Source: an uncultured Mycoplasmatota bacterium (GTDB lineage Bacteria > Bacillota_I > Bacilli_A > RF39 > UBA660). From it: a stretch of DNA of 34,938 nucleotides. The notes under the pieces were generated by a model. The model ran no database searches, was not told where the DNA came from, and was given only the letters and a program-made list of their open reading frames with translations. Each line of letters starts with the position of its first letter. The first letter of the stretch is position 1. Positions 21,815 through 30,464 of the stretch are shown piece by piece. The stretch lies in NCBI GenBank assembly GCA_946530475.1, contig CAMNAC010000005.1, forward strand, positions 1 to 34,938. Direction: 5' to 3'. The position numbers were made by a program, and so were the translations under genes.

Positions 21815-22864
21815 ATGAACTATTATTATTTATTGGAATTTATAATTTATGTATTATTAACACTTTGCTTGACATATCAAGTAATGAAAAAATCATTTTT
21901 TAGTGACAAAAAAATGTCGATTGTTGTGTCAATCCTTTTTTCATTCTTTTTGATGCTTCTTTTTCCACTGGATTTTTTTAACGCATCCATTTCTTTAGGT
22001 GTTTTTCTTATTCTTTGGATTTTCTTTGATTTGTTATTAAAGAAAAAAATAGATTCCAGATTGATATTAGGAATCAGTTCTATCATTTGTTTTACATTTT
22101 TAGGATATGCCTATTATTGTAAAAATCATGTTATAGAGACACATTATAGAATAAAAACAGATAAAGAAATTGGAGAATCCTCTTTTCGTATTGCACAAAT
22201 CTCCGATAGTCATATAGGATTTTCTATGTCTAGTACTCGTTTTTTAAAATATATAAATAAGATTAATCAAGCACATCCAGATGTAGTCGTTATTACAGGG
22301 GATTTTGTAGATGATGATACTTCCAAAAAAGAAATGGAAAAAGCATCTTATGCCTTAAGTAAACTTAAAACAAAGTATGGAGTTTATTATGTTTATGGAA
22401 ATCATGATAGAGGGTATCATCAGTATCGAGATTTTAATGAAGAGGAGTTAAGAAAAGAACTGGGAAAAAATGGAGTAATAGTTTTACAAGATGAGGTTAT
22501 CCAATTGACAGATTATATTACATTGATTGGAAGGGAAGATCAAAGATATCCTAGAAAAGAAATAGAAGAACTTGTTAAAGAAGTTGATCCAGATTCTTTT
22601 CAAATTGTTTTAAATCATCAACCTACCGATTATGAAAACGAAAGTAAGTCAAATGTAGATTTGGTCCTATCAGGGCATACACATGGTGGACAGTTTTTTC
22701 CAATAGGACAAATGAGTGTATTACTAGGAATCAATGATAGTTACAAAGGAATAAAAACTATTCAAAATACCACTTTCATTGTAAATACAGGTTTAAGCGA
22801 TTGGGGATTCCAATTTAAAACAGGTACTTTTTCGGAATATGGGATTATTGATATTACAAATTAA
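21815..22864 (+). CDS. Membrane-anchored metallophosphoesterase (YkuE-like)
   Basis: A 349-residue protein. The first 105 residues hold three to four hydrophobic helices. A calcineurin-like phosphoesterase domain follows, with all metal-ligand blocks: QISDSHIG, GDFVDDD, YGNHD, LNHQP and SGHTHGGQF. The di-metal active site is complete. The nearest known type is the YkuE/YpbG group of Firmicutes membrane phosphoesterases; the substrate is unknown (lipid or cell-wall phosphodiesters are possible). AGGTGAT precedes ATG 21815. The terminator after it is shared with the convergent gene. Confidence 0.88.
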   Translation: MNYYYLLEFIIYVLLTLCLTYQVMKKSFFSDKKMSIVVSILFSFFLMLLFPLDFFNASISLGVFLILWIFFDLLLKKKIDSRLILGISSIICFTFLGYAYYCKNHVIETHYRIKTDKEIGESSFRIAQISDSHIGFSMSSTRFLKYINKINQAHPDVVVITGDFVDDDTSKKEMEKASYALSKLKTKYGVYYVYGNHDRGYHQYRDFNEEELRKELGKNGVIVLQDEVIQLTDYITLIGREDQRYPRKEIEELVKEVDPDSFQIVLNHQPTDYENESKSNVDLVLSGHTHGGQFFPIGQMSVLLGINDSYKGIKTIQNTTFIVNTGLSDWGFQFKTGTFSEYGIIDITN

Positions 22865-22890
22865 AAAGAAGAGTAAAGACTCTTCTTTTT
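22863..22890. terminator. Bidirectional terminator between convergent genes
   Basis: A 12-pair stem AAAAAGAAGAGT/ACTCTTCTTTTT (22863-22874 with 22879-22890), loop AAAG. It serves the phosphoesterase gene (+) and the Tim44-like gene (-). Confidence 0.9.
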
Positions 22891-23581
22891 AGTATTTTAA
22901 TTCTGATTTTTTTTCAACGGAACATAAAACCCAATTTTCTGTGTCCACTTGTTCAAAAGTCACATGATATAGGCATTCTAAAAAAGATTGCTTTTCCGAT
23001 AAATTTAATGCTTTTTGAGTCTCCATATTGACCTGATATTTTTTACATATCATTTGAAATTTTAGTTCTATCATTTGAGGGGCATGATCAGTCTGCTTTA
23101 AATTTAGTACATGTCCTTCTCTTAATTTTACATTTTCAATTACTAATGTTCTTTTTTGCATGTTTAATGTGTTTATTTTATCGAAATACATTTGATATAC
23201 TTTTGGACTTGTTTTTTGCTTTAGATAATCCAAATCTTTTTTCGAAACGGCATCTAAAAAATTAGAAAACTCTTTAAAAAAGTAATTCACTGATTCGAAA
23301 CGATCAAACTCGTTTCGTTCTTTTTGTTCCGTTGGTTTGAATAAATCATGTTCTCTTTCTTTTTGCTCTAAGAAAAAAGAATAAAGTACAAGAATTGGAT
23401 AAATCCCTGGCAAAAAAATGATTCCCAAAAGCGTAAGAATAATGTCTCTCAATCGAAAAGTACTGACACCATATTTTTGAATTTGTTTTTGACGAAGAAA
23501 CAATATCAAAGCAAGAGAAATCATGTCAAAAATGATGAAAAAAGCAGCATATTCCTGTGCGAATTTAATTACTATTTTCAT
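22889..23581 (-). CDS. Membrane protein with Tim44-like C-terminal domain
   Basis: A 230-residue protein with two hydrophobic helices in the first 80 residues (IIFDMISLALILFL and LLGIIFLPGIYPILVLY). A soluble domain follows in which FLDAVSKKDLDYLKQKTSPK and LVIENVKLREGHVL resemble the Tim44/MRPL45 (NTF2-like) fold. Tim44-like domains bind membranes or partner proteins; the function here is unknown. The ATG at 23581 lies inside the end of the ferredoxin gene (17 bases of overlap), so expression depends on ferredoxin translation. No separate ribosome-binding site is visible. Confidence 0.6.
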   Translation of the reverse strand: MKIVIKFAQEYAAFFIIFDMISLALILFLRQKQIQKYGVSTFRLRDIILTLLGIIFLPGIYPILVLYSFFLEQKEREHDLFKPTEQKERNEFDRFESVNYFFKEFSNFLDAVSKKDLDYLKQKTSPKVYQMYFDKINTLNMQKRTLVIENVKLREGHVLNLKQTDHAPQMIELKFQMICKKYQVNMETQKALNLSEKQSFLECLYHVTFEQVDTENWVLCSVEKKSELKY

Positions 23582-23786
23582 TTTCTAATGTAATCGCACT
23601 TACAGGACATCCCTCTAGTGCATCCATTGCTTCATTTAATTCTTCTTCATTTAAATTATCTTTTTCTTTTTTTCCTTCGATTGTTTCTGCTAATCCATCT
23701 TCTCCAAATTGAAAAGTAGAAGGTGCAACTGCTGTGCAAGCACCACAACCGATACAAACATTTTTGTTTACTTCAAATTTTTCCAT
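23565..23786 (-). CDS. fer: Ferredoxin [4Fe-4S], single-cluster type
   Basis: A 73-residue electron carrier of the B. subtilis Fer type. Cluster ligands are CIGCGAC (C11, C14, C17) plus the remote Cys in GCPVSAI (about C59). An acidic surface (EDGLAETIEGKKEKDNLNEE) fits docking to oxidoreductases. A good AGGAGG precedes the ATG and a near-consensus promoter lies upstream. It is the first gene of a two-gene operon with the Tim44-like membrane protein. Confidence 0.95.
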   Translation of the reverse strand: MEKFEVNKNVCIGCGACTAVAPSTFQFGEDGLAETIEGKKEKDNLNEEELNEAMDALEGCPVSAITLENENSN

Positions 23787-23804
23787 AACTTACCTCCTAA
23801 ATTT

Positions 23805-23833
23805 ATTATAAAAAAAATCATTTTAAAAAGCAA
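23805..23833 (-). promoter_or_regulatory. Promoter of the ferredoxin operon
   Basis: Minus strand TTGCTT (23833-23828), 17 bases, TATAAT (23810-23805). The leader is short, with AGGAGG near its 5' end. Confidence 0.75.
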
Positions 23834-23842
23834 TACAAAGAG

Positions 23843-23871
23843 TTTTCAAAAGTGTAAAATTGTGATATTAT
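23843..23871 (+). promoter_or_regulatory. Probable promoter of the tail-anchored protein gene
   Basis: TTTTCA (23843-23848), 17 bases, TGA-TATTAT (hexamer 23866-23871, extended -10). Confidence 0.5.
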
Positions 23872-23891
23872 TATGATAGCGGGGTGATGGT

Positions 23892-24656
23892 ATGCCGACT
23901 AGAATGGAACGATATTATAATTCTGAAACAGAAGGTAGAAGAACTTCTAGAAATGAAGACTTATATAAGTCAATTTATGATGAAACGGATTATTCTAATA
24001 TTGAAGCTGTCACTTCATTGGGAGAAGCAAATGAAATTAATATTTCCAAATTAAAAGAAATGTTAAAAAGTAGAGAAGAATATCAAAAGGAGAAAGATAT
24101 TCGAAACATTGTAAAAAGAGAGAAAAAAGTGGAGATACCTGTCCTTGAAGAAGAAAAAGATCGTACTTATGATATAAGGGATGTTTTAACAAAAGCAAAG
24201 ACAGAAAGAACGGATGACCATAAGAGTCGAAGTTTAAAAAATACGCAATATGATATTTTAAAAAATATTCATATAGATTCAAATTATGAAGAACTAGAAA
24301 AAGAAAACAAAGAATTAAAAGAATTGATTCATACCATTACGAGTACTAGTATGGTAAAAAAGGTAACTGATGCCGACTTAGATTTATTTGAAGATTTGAA
24401 ATCAGAAGATGGAACAATGGTAGGAAATCCAGAAATTGAAGAGTACGTAAAGCAAGAAAAAGAAGATACAAAAGAATTAATGGATCAATCTTTCTTCACT
24501 TCAAGCCTTGGAATTAATGAAACAGATTTTCAAGATTATGAAGAAAAAAAGAATGCAAGAAAAGAAAAAACAAAAAAAATATTTTTCATTCTATTTATCA
24601 TAATTTTATTAGCAGTGATTGCATTTGGAGTTTATTATTTTTTCATAAGAAAATAA
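23892..24656 (+). CDS. Tail-anchored, charge-rich protein of unknown function
   Basis: A 254-residue protein with no signal peptide. The first 225 residues are highly charged (Lys/Glu/Asp), with a predicted coiled-coil stretch (YEELEKENKELKELIHTI, about 135-152). The last 22 residues before the terminal Arg-Lys are a single hydrophobic helix (FILFIIILLAVIAFGVYYFF), giving a C-terminal anchor with the bulk in the cytosol. The N-terminus (PTRMERYYNS) is basic. I do not know the family. The shape suggests a scaffold or division- or envelope-associated adaptor, which is only a guess. GGGGTGAT precedes the ATG. Confidence 0.7.
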   Translation: MPTRMERYYNSETEGRRTSRNEDLYKSIYDETDYSNIEAVTSLGEANEINISKLKEMLKSREEYQKEKDIRNIVKREKKVEIPVLEEEKDRTYDIRDVLTKAKTERTDDHKSRSLKNTQYDILKNIHIDSNYEELEKENKELKELIHTITSTSMVKKVTDADLDLFEDLKSEDGTMVGNPEIEEYVKQEKEDTKELMDQSFFTSSLGINETDFQDYEEKKNARKEKTKKIFFILFIIILLAVIAFGVYYFFIRK

Positions 24657-24682
24657 AGATAATATTATCTTTATTTTTTTTT
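24651..24682. terminator. Terminator between the tail-anchored gene and gerA
   Basis: A perfect 26-base palindrome (24651-24676; arms of 13, AAATAAAGATAAT and its complement) followed by T. The plus-strand stop codon lies inside. On the minus strand the U-run is shorter, so termination of gerA here is less certain. Confidence 0.7.
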
Positions 24683-26092
24683 GATTTTATCTTTTGGCTT
24701 TAGGTAACCAGGCCTATTTGTATCATTTTTTTTTGAAACTCTTATCCATAATTTCTTTACTTCTTCTTTTTGAAAAGGATATATTGGACTCAAGTATGGA
24801 ATATCTAAAGATTTCAAATGCATTAAGTGAAATAATAAAACAATAAATATTACAAAGACACCTATTAAACCTTGACAAGCTGCTCCTACTAAAAAAAGAT
24901 ATCTCCAAATACGAAGCGCATATACAAAATCGATATCAGAGAATAACAAGCCACTGATAGCGGTGATGGCAGTTATAATGACTGCAATACTGGAAACAAG
25001 CCCTGCGGATACTGCGGCATCCCCTAATACAAGCGCTCCTACCACTCCAATAGATGTCCCCATTTTATTTGGAATTCGAATATCGCTTTCTCTTAAAATT
25101 TCAAAAACGGTTACTAGCAAAAAGATTTCTAAAAATGCTGAAACAAAGAGTCCTTCTCTTTGAACAGTGAGTGTTTCATAGATGCTTTTTGATATGAGAT
25201 TTTTATTAAAGGTAATAATCGATACATAAATTGCAGGAGTTAAAAGTGTGATGAAAAAACAAAGAATTCTAAGAACTCTTGTAAAAGAACTATTAATAGG
25301 GCTCAAGTATTCATCTTCTGTATTATGAAGATAGTCAATAAAAAGCCCTGGAATAATAAGTGCAATTGGAGAATTGTCAACTAAAATTATAAACTTACCT
25401 TCTAACAAAGCCATTGATACTAAATCAGGCCTTTCTGTACTTAAGATAGTGGGGAAAGCTGTTTTCCAAGTACTTAAGAATTCTTTTATAGTACTACTAT
25501 CTAATATCGAATCAATATCAATATTATTCAGTTTTTTTTCAATTTGCTTTCTTTTTTTTTCATCAATTAAGTCTTTTAAATAAGAAAGTATTACTTTTGT
25601 CTTGGTTCTTCTTCCAATCACAAATTCTTGAAAACTAAGATTGGTATCTTTAATTCTTTTTCGAATGAGTCCCATATTCAGCAGAATATTTTCAGTAAAA
25701 CTATCTTTTGGACCACGTAATACTACTTCATTGTTGGAACTTTCAATTCCTCTATTTAAAGAGTTTTTTGTTTCAATTCCAATCGCATTTTGTTCTCCTT
25801 CTATAAAAATAATCGTGAATCCATTTTGTAGATAAAAAATGATTTCTTTCATGTCAGAAATTGTTTTTAATTTGTTGTTTGGAATGGTATTTTTTAAAGA
25901 AGAGAAGAGATTTGAATAATCAAATTTTGTGATTTCTTTCATAAAAAAATCACTTATTTTATCATCACTACATAGACTTTCTAATAATACATAGGATATT
26001 TTCTTTTGAATGGTTCGAACATAAAAATCACTAGAACATTGAAACACTTTTTTTAAAGTTTGAATGTTTTCTTCTAAATTTTTAGAAATCAT
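24671..26092 (-). CDS. GerA-family spore germination protein
   Basis: A 473-residue protein of the GerA/SpoVAF family (A subunit of germinant receptors). The N-terminal cytosolic domain contains SSNNEVVLRGPKDSFTENI and the region KVILSYLKDLID. The membrane domain has about five helices, beginning SSFTRVLRILCFFITLLTPA and including IPNKMGTSIGVVGALVLGD. In spores these proteins sit in the inner membrane and, with B and C subunits, sense nutrients and open ion channels. No gerB or gerC gene adjoins, so it may be a SpoVAF-like or orphan subunit. GGGTGATAC precedes the ATG, and the CATATTA element upstream suggests forespore transcription. It is convergent with the tail-anchored protein gene. Confidence 0.9.
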   Translation of the reverse strand: MISKNLEENIQTLKKVFQCSSDFYVRTIQKKISYVLLESLCSDDKISDFFMKEITKFDYSNLFSSLKNTIPNNKLKTISDMKEIIFYLQNGFTIIFIEGEQNAIGIETKNSLNRGIESSNNEVVLRGPKDSFTENILLNMGLIRKRIKDTNLSFQEFVIGRRTKTKVILSYLKDLIDEKKRKQIEKKLNNIDIDSILDSSTIKEFLSTWKTAFPTILSTERPDLVSMALLEGKFIILVDNSPIALIIPGLFIDYLHNTEDEYLSPINSSFTRVLRILCFFITLLTPAIYVSIITFNKNLISKSIYETLTVQREGLFVSAFLEIFLLVTVFEILRESDIRIPNKMGTSIGVVGALVLGDAAVSAGLVSSIAVIITAITAISGLLFSDIDFVYALRIWRYLFLVGAACQGLIGVFVIFIVLLFHLMHLKSLDIPYLSPIYPFQKEEVKKLWIRVSKKNDTNRPGYLKPKDKIKKK

Positions 26093-26108
26093 AGTATCAC
26101 CCTAGTAG

Positions 26109-26137
26109 TAATATGGTTTTTCTTTATAAAAATATGA
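26109..26137 (-). promoter_or_regulatory. Possible forespore (SigG-like) promoter of the GerA-family gene
   Basis: Minus strand TCATA (26137-26133), 17 bases, CATATTA (26115-26109). The -10 fits the SigG pattern CATXHTA; the -35 lacks the expected leading G. After six bases GGGTGAT begins. Confidence 0.45.
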
Positions 26138-26188
26138 GCATCTATTTTCTTTTTTTGATATACTAGTATTAGAAATGAGAAGGTTTAT

Positions 26189-27418
26189 ATGAAAGTAAAA
26201 ATAGAAAAATTAGATCATCAAGGAAGAGGAATTGCAAGAAGTGAGGGACTTACTATTTTTGTAGAAAATGCTCTTCCAGAAGAAGTGGTAGAAATAGAAC
26301 TTACAAAAACAAAAAAGAAAATAGCAGAAGCACGTGTAATCAAATGGATTCAAAAAAGTAAAAATCGAGTTCTTCCTAAATGTCCATATTATGATAAATG
26401 TGGGGGATGTCATTTGATGCATCTAAATATAGAAGAGCAAAATTTTTATAAGGAACAAAAAATAAAAGAAATTTTAACACGATATGGAGAAGTACAAGAA
26501 GAAAGAATTAAAACTTTAATAAAGAATGAAACTCCATATTATTACAGAAATAAAGCCACCTTTCAAGTGAAAGAACAGTTGGGATTTTATCAAAAGAAAA
26601 GTTACGATATTGTATCAATTGATTCCTGTTTGATTGTGCACCCTAAAATTAATGAAATTCTTGCTTATTTAAAAAAATTATCCCTCAAAAATATTACACA
26701 AATTATAGTAAAATCAAGTGATAATGGTGAATATTCGATGGTTGTAATGGAAACGAACGGAAATGTTTCAAAAAAGAGTATTCAACAAGTATTAGAGGGC
26801 CATGTTACAACTTTAATCATTAATCAGGAAGTTGTTTTTGGAGATGGAGTAATTTATGAAAAAATGAAAGATAAAGTTTTTCAAATCTCTCCAAAGAGTT
26901 TTTTCCAGGTGAACACTAAAATGGCAGTAAAACTGTATGAGAAAGTATTAGAATATGCCTCTTTAACTGGAAAAGAAATAGTATATGACCTTTATTGTGG
27001 AACTGGTACAATCGGAATATTTTTGAGTGATAAAGCAAAAGAGGTAATTGGAATTGAAGTAAATGAAGATGCTATTTTAAATGCAAACCACAATAAAGAA
27101 ATCAATCAAGCAAGTAATGTAACCTTCTATGGTGGAGATGTATCTAAAAAAATAGATGAATTAAATCAAAAACCTGATGTAATTGTTGTAGATCCTCCAA
27201 GAGCAGGATTAGATATTCATACCATTCAAATGCTAAAGAAATTAAATTCTAAGCGAATAATTTATGTTTCTTGTGATCCTATGACTTTGGCAAGAGACTT
27301 AAAACTTTTGCAAGAAAACTATGAAATAAAAGAAGTAACTCCATTCGATCTTTTTACTCACACCTATCATGTGGAAAATGTTTGTTTACTTGAAAGGAAA
27401 TTACTATGGGTTTTATAA
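26189..27418 (+). CDS. rlmD: 23S rRNA (uracil-5-)-methyltransferase RlmD/RumA family
   Basis: A 409-residue protein: N-terminal TRAM domain (about 1-55), a 4Fe-4S site made of C65, C71, C74 (KCPYYDKCGGC) and C147 with the same spacing as E. coli RlmD, then a SAM-dependent methyltransferase domain. That domain contains FFQVNTKMA, YDLYCGTGTIG, VDPPRAGLD and the catalytic YVSCDP (C362), followed by the base-proximal VENVCLLE. It makes 5-methyluridine in 23S rRNA; the exact position (747 or 1939) cannot be told. The Fe-S ligands are intact. Its stop overlaps the alkD start by 13 bases. Confidence 0.93.
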   Translation: MKVKIEKLDHQGRGIARSEGLTIFVENALPEEVVEIELTKTKKKIAEARVIKWIQKSKNRVLPKCPYYDKCGGCHLMHLNIEEQNFYKEQKIKEILTRYGEVQEERIKTLIKNETPYYYRNKATFQVKEQLGFYQKKSYDIVSIDSCLIVHPKINEILAYLKKLSLKNITQIIVKSSDNGEYSMVVMETNGNVSKKSIQQVLEGHVTTLIINQEVVFGDGVIYEKMKDKVFQISPKSFFQVNTKMAVKLYEKVLEYASLTGKEIVYDLYCGTGTIGIFLSDKAKEVIGIEVNEDAILNANHNKEINQASNVTFYGGDVSKKIDELNQKPDVIVVDPPRAGLDIHTIQMLKKLNSKRIIYVSCDPMTLARDLKLLQENYEIKEVTPFDLFTHTYHVENVCLLERKLLWVL

Positions 27419-28083
27419 AAGAAGAACTATTAAAATTACAAGATTTAAAATATCGGGATTTTCAAGCAAAATTAATCCCAACAATTGATTTCAATCATGT
27501 AATAGGAGTTCGCACTCCAAATCTTAAAAAACTTGCAAAAAGAATGGTAAAAGAAAAAAGCTATGAACCATTTCTAAAAGAACTACCTCATATGTACTTT
27601 GATGAAAATCAGCTTCATGCTTTTATCATTTCAGAAATGAAAGATTATGATACCTGTATATCTTATCTCGATGATTTTTTACCTTACGTAGATAATTGGG
27701 CAACTTGTGACCAAATGTCTCCTAGAATATTTATAAAACATCATAGTGAATTATTAGAACATATAAAAAAGTGGTTGAAATCAAAAGAAACTTATACCAT
27801 TCGTTTTGGAATCAAGATGCTAATGCAACATTTTTTAGATGAAGATTTCAAAGAAGATTATTTAAGATGGGTAGCTAACATTCATTCGGAAGAATACTAT
27901 GTAAATATGATGATAGCTTGGTTTTTCGCAACGTCTTTATCGAAACAATATGCTTCTACTATTTCTTATTTGAAAGAACAAAAACTTGATAGTTGGGTTC
28001 ATAATAAAACCATTCAAAAAGCAGTAGAAAGTTATAGGATTACCGAAGAGCAAAAAGTATACTTGAAAAGTTTAAAAAAGTAA
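27406..28083 (+). CDS. AlkD-like DNA alkylation repair protein
   Basis: A 225-residue all-helical HEAT-like-repeat protein of the DNA alkylation repair (AlkC/AlkD) family. Recognisable stretches: DFNHVIGVRTPNLKKLAKRM, YVDNWATCDQMSP (the family's conserved DNW motif) and TIRFGIKMLMQHFL. AlkD glycosylases remove N3- and N7-alkylated purines. AAGGAAA at the end of rlmD serves ATG 27406, so translation is coupled. It is followed by DUF1294 and mutY, making a small RNA-modification and repair operon. Confidence 0.85.
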   Translation: MGFIKEELLKLQDLKYRDFQAKLIPTIDFNHVIGVRTPNLKKLAKRMVKEKSYEPFLKELPHMYFDENQLHAFIISEMKDYDTCISYLDDFLPYVDNWATCDQMSPRIFIKHHSELLEHIKKWLKSKETYTIRFGIKMLMQHFLDEDFKEDYLRWVANIHSEEYYVNMMIAWFFATSLSKQYASTISYLKEQKLDSWVHNKTIQKAVESYRITEEQKVYLKSLKK

Positions 28084-28114
28084 TCAATAAAGCATAAAAT
28101 AGAAAGGCGAAAAA

Positions 28115-28378
28115 ATGAAATCAGATTTTATAATTTTTCTTTTTCTTTTTAATAGTTTTACATGTTTTCTTTGCTTTTATGATAAGTGGTGTAGTATTCA
28201 TAAAAAAAGGAGAATTCAAGAAAAAACATTTTTTCTTCTCTCTATTTTAGGAGGAAGTATAGGGTTACTGATCGGAATGTATTTATTTCATCATAAAACA
28301 AAAAAGAATCCATTTCGTTATGGGATTCCTTTACTCATTCTTATTCAGTTTGTTATAATGGGATTGGTGTTTTTATGA
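28115..28378 (+). CDS. DUF1294 membrane protein
   Basis: An 87-residue protein with three hydrophobic helices and the DUF1294 pattern: CFYDKW, then FFLLSILGGSIGLLIGMYLF and HHKTKKNPFRYGIP. Function unknown. The ATG has GAAAGGCG upstream. The stop TGA overlaps the mutY start as ATGA, so the two are translationally coupled. Confidence 0.85.
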   Translation: MKSDFIIFLFLFNSFTCFLCFYDKWCSIHKKRRIQEKTFFLLSILGGSIGLLIGMYLFHHKTKKNPFRYGIPLLILIQFVIMGLVFL

Positions 28379-29427
28379 AAGAATTAGAACAAATAATAGA
28401 ACCATTATTAGAATGGTTTCAAAAGAATAAACGTAGTCTTCCTTGGAGAAGTGATCCAACTCCTTATCATGTATGGATTAGTGAGATTATGCTTCAACAA
28501 ACTAGAGTAGAAGCAGTGAAAGAATATTACAAACGTTTTTTAAATCGTTTACCTGATATTCCTTCTCTTGCACAAGTAGAAGAAAAGGAATTGTTAAAAT
28601 TATGGGAAGGATTAGGATATTATAATCGAGCTAGAAATTTAAAAAAAGCTGCAATTATGATAGAAGAAAAGTATCAAGGAATCATTCCAAATTCTTATGA
28701 AGAATTAATGACACTTCCTGGAATTGGAAGTTATACGGCCGGCGCGATTTCTTCTATTGCATACAAGGAAAAAGTTCCAGCAGTAGATGGAAATGTATTA
28801 AGGGTTTTGATGAGAATCCTTGGTTGTAAAAAGAATATTGATGAACCAAAGACAAAAAAATGGTTAGAAGAGGAATTAAGGAATATTATGCCAAAGGATG
28901 CCTCTTCCTTTAATCAAGCACTTATGGAAATAGGGGCATTGGTATGTGTACCTAATGGAGAACCACATTGTGATTATTGTCCATTAAAAAAACAATGTGA
29001 GGCTTATCAAAAAGAGTTGATTTCAGAAATTCCTGTTCGAAAAGAAAAGAAAAAAAGAAAAATAGAAAAGAAAACAATTTTAATTTTTTATTCAAAAGGA
29101 AAGGTAGCAATTCAAAAAAGAAAAGAAAAAGGGCTTCTTGCTGGGTTGTATGAGTTTCCTAATGAAGATCGATATTTTACCAAAAAGGAGTTATTACAAT
29201 ATTTAAAAGAGAAAAGAATAGAAGCAATTAAAATAAAGGAATTAGAAGAAGCAAAACATATATTTTCACATATAGAGTGGCATATGAAAGCTTACCAGAT
29301 ACAATTAGATGATTTTTCTGTTTTAGGAGAATATTTGTGGGCAGATCTTAAGGATTTGAATAATGAATATGCAATACCATCTGCTTTTTCAACTTATTTA
29401 GAACTTGTAAAAGAAAAAATAGAATAA
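28375..29427 (+). CDS. mutY: Adenine DNA glycosylase MutY
   Basis: A 350-residue base-excision repair glycosylase that removes A mispaired with 8-oxoguanine. The catalytic residues fall at the same numbers as in E. coli: E37 (ISEIMLQQTRV) and D138 (VPAVDGNVLR). The helix-hairpin-helix is LPGIGSYTAGA (114-124). The 4Fe-4S ligands are C-x6-C-x2-C-x5-C in CVPNGEPHCDYCPLKKQC. A C-terminal NUDIX-like domain (LLAGLYEFPNE; later HIFSHIEWHMKAY) recognises 8-oxoG. It is complete. The start overlaps the preceding stop by four bases. Only a weak A/U hairpin is seen after it. Confidence 0.96.
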   Translation: MKELEQIIEPLLEWFQKNKRSLPWRSDPTPYHVWISEIMLQQTRVEAVKEYYKRFLNRLPDIPSLAQVEEKELLKLWEGLGYYNRARNLKKAAIMIEEKYQGIIPNSYEELMTLPGIGSYTAGAISSIAYKEKVPAVDGNVLRVLMRILGCKKNIDEPKTKKWLEEELRNIMPKDASSFNQALMEIGALVCVPNGEPHCDYCPLKKQCEAYQKELISEIPVRKEKKKRKIEKKTILIFYSKGKVAIQKRKEKGLLAGLYEFPNEDRYFTKKELLQYLKEKRIEAIKIKELEEAKHIFSHIEWHMKAYQIQLDDFSVLGEYLWADLKDLNNEYAIPSAFSTYLELVKEKIE

Positions 29428-29450
29428 ATCTTTTCTTTTTTTTTTAAAAT

Positions 29451-29459
29451 TGTTATAAT
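29451..29459 (+). promoter_or_regulatory. Extended -10 promoter of the 29483 gene
   Basis: TGT-TATAAT with no good -35. The predicted leader is short and contains GAAGGTAGGG. Confidence 0.6.
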
Positions 29460-29482
29460 GAAAATTAGAAGGTAGGGTTTAT

Positions 29483-30433
29483 ATGAAGGATGTTATATTG
29501 GAATATGAAAATGGAACTTTTATTCCCGCAACTGTTATTTGTTGTTTTAAGATTAATACAAATGACAAACGATATACATTCTATAGTTTAGGGGAAAAAG
29601 AAGGGGACCTTGAAAAAGTTTATGTTGGGGAACAATTAAAAATTAAGAATGAATTATTTATTGGACCAATATTAAAAGAAGATTTTGAAGAATTTCAAAA
29701 ATTACTTCAAGCGATGGTTCATTTGAATATAGCAAATGATGCAAGATATGAAACAAGATTATTTACCTTAGAAGGGAAAAAAATTAGAGTACAATCTCTT
29801 TCTGCAATCAAATTAAAGAAAGAAGTTATGGAAAAGTATTTTGAGCCCATTGGAGAAGCAATAGAAGAAGAACCAGAAGAAATCGTAATCAAAAAGAAAA
29901 AACCAGTATTTTTTATAAAACTTATTGTTATCTTAGTAATTCTTTTTCTAGTGGTATTCTTTGGAACTCCATTTGTAGTAAATTTAATTACAGAAAGATC
30001 GAAGAAAAGCGCATTTCAAGATCAGGCAATCAATGTTGTACAAGCGATGGAATATCGTGTTGTGTCTAAAATTGTTTTGAATCCAGATTATTATGAAGAT
30101 GTCGATTTATCAAAAGATTCATTAGGCCTTGTCTTTCCAAATACTATTAAAGGTCACGTTATTTCTTTAGGGGAAGGTAAAACCGCACTTGAAATGACAG
30201 ATGGTACATTCTGTGCAAGAAAAGAAGTGACAGATGATACACCGATTGTTACAAAACTTGGAAAAGAAACCTGTGATGGAGAAACATTATCCAAAAAATA
30301 TCAGCCAAAAGAAAACCCTAAAAGAGAAGATACAATTATTGAACAAGAAGAAAGCGAAGCTTCTTCTAACAAAAAAGAGACTGATTCTATAGGATCCGAT
30401 GAAGAATTCGAAGAGTTATTAAATGGATTATAA
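29483..30433 (+). CDS. Single-pass membrane protein of unknown function
   Basis: A 316-residue protein. Residues 1-115 are a soluble cytosolic domain. A Lys-rich stretch (IVIKKKKP) precedes one long hydrophobic helix (about 141-168; LIVILVILFLVVFFG). The outer domain starts RSKKSAFQDQAINVVQAMEY, goes through a beta-rich part with two Cys (GTFCARKEV and ETCDG) and ends in an acidic Ser-rich tail. The region after the helix looks like the helix-plus-beta head of a type II secretion pseudopilin, but no prepilin cleavage site is present. This is a resemblance only. The gene is alone, with a terminator after it. Confidence 0.65.
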   Translation: MKDVILEYENGTFIPATVICCFKINTNDKRYTFYSLGEKEGDLEKVYVGEQLKIKNELFIGPILKEDFEEFQKLLQAMVHLNIANDARYETRLFTLEGKKIRVQSLSAIKLKKEVMEKYFEPIGEAIEEEPEEIVIKKKKPVFFIKLIVILVILFLVVFFGTPFVVNLITERSKKSAFQDQAINVVQAMEYRVVSKIVLNPDYYEDVDLSKDSLGLVFPNTIKGHVISLGEGKTALEMTDGTFCARKEVTDDTPIVTKLGKETCDGETLSKKYQPKENPKREDTIIEQEESEASSNKKETDSIGSDEEFEELLNGL

Positions 30434-30464
30434 GATTGATTTTTGATCAATCTTTTTCTTTTTT
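30432..30464 (+). terminator. Terminator of the 29483 gene
   Basis: Stem AAGATTGAT/ATCAATCTT (30432-30440 with 30446-30454), five-base loop, then T-rich sequence. Confidence 0.85.

Noticed and set aside
24963-25835. Plus-strand open frames opposite the GerA-family gene
   Set aside because: They lie within the well-supported minus-strand coding region and have low-complexity, shadow-type composition.
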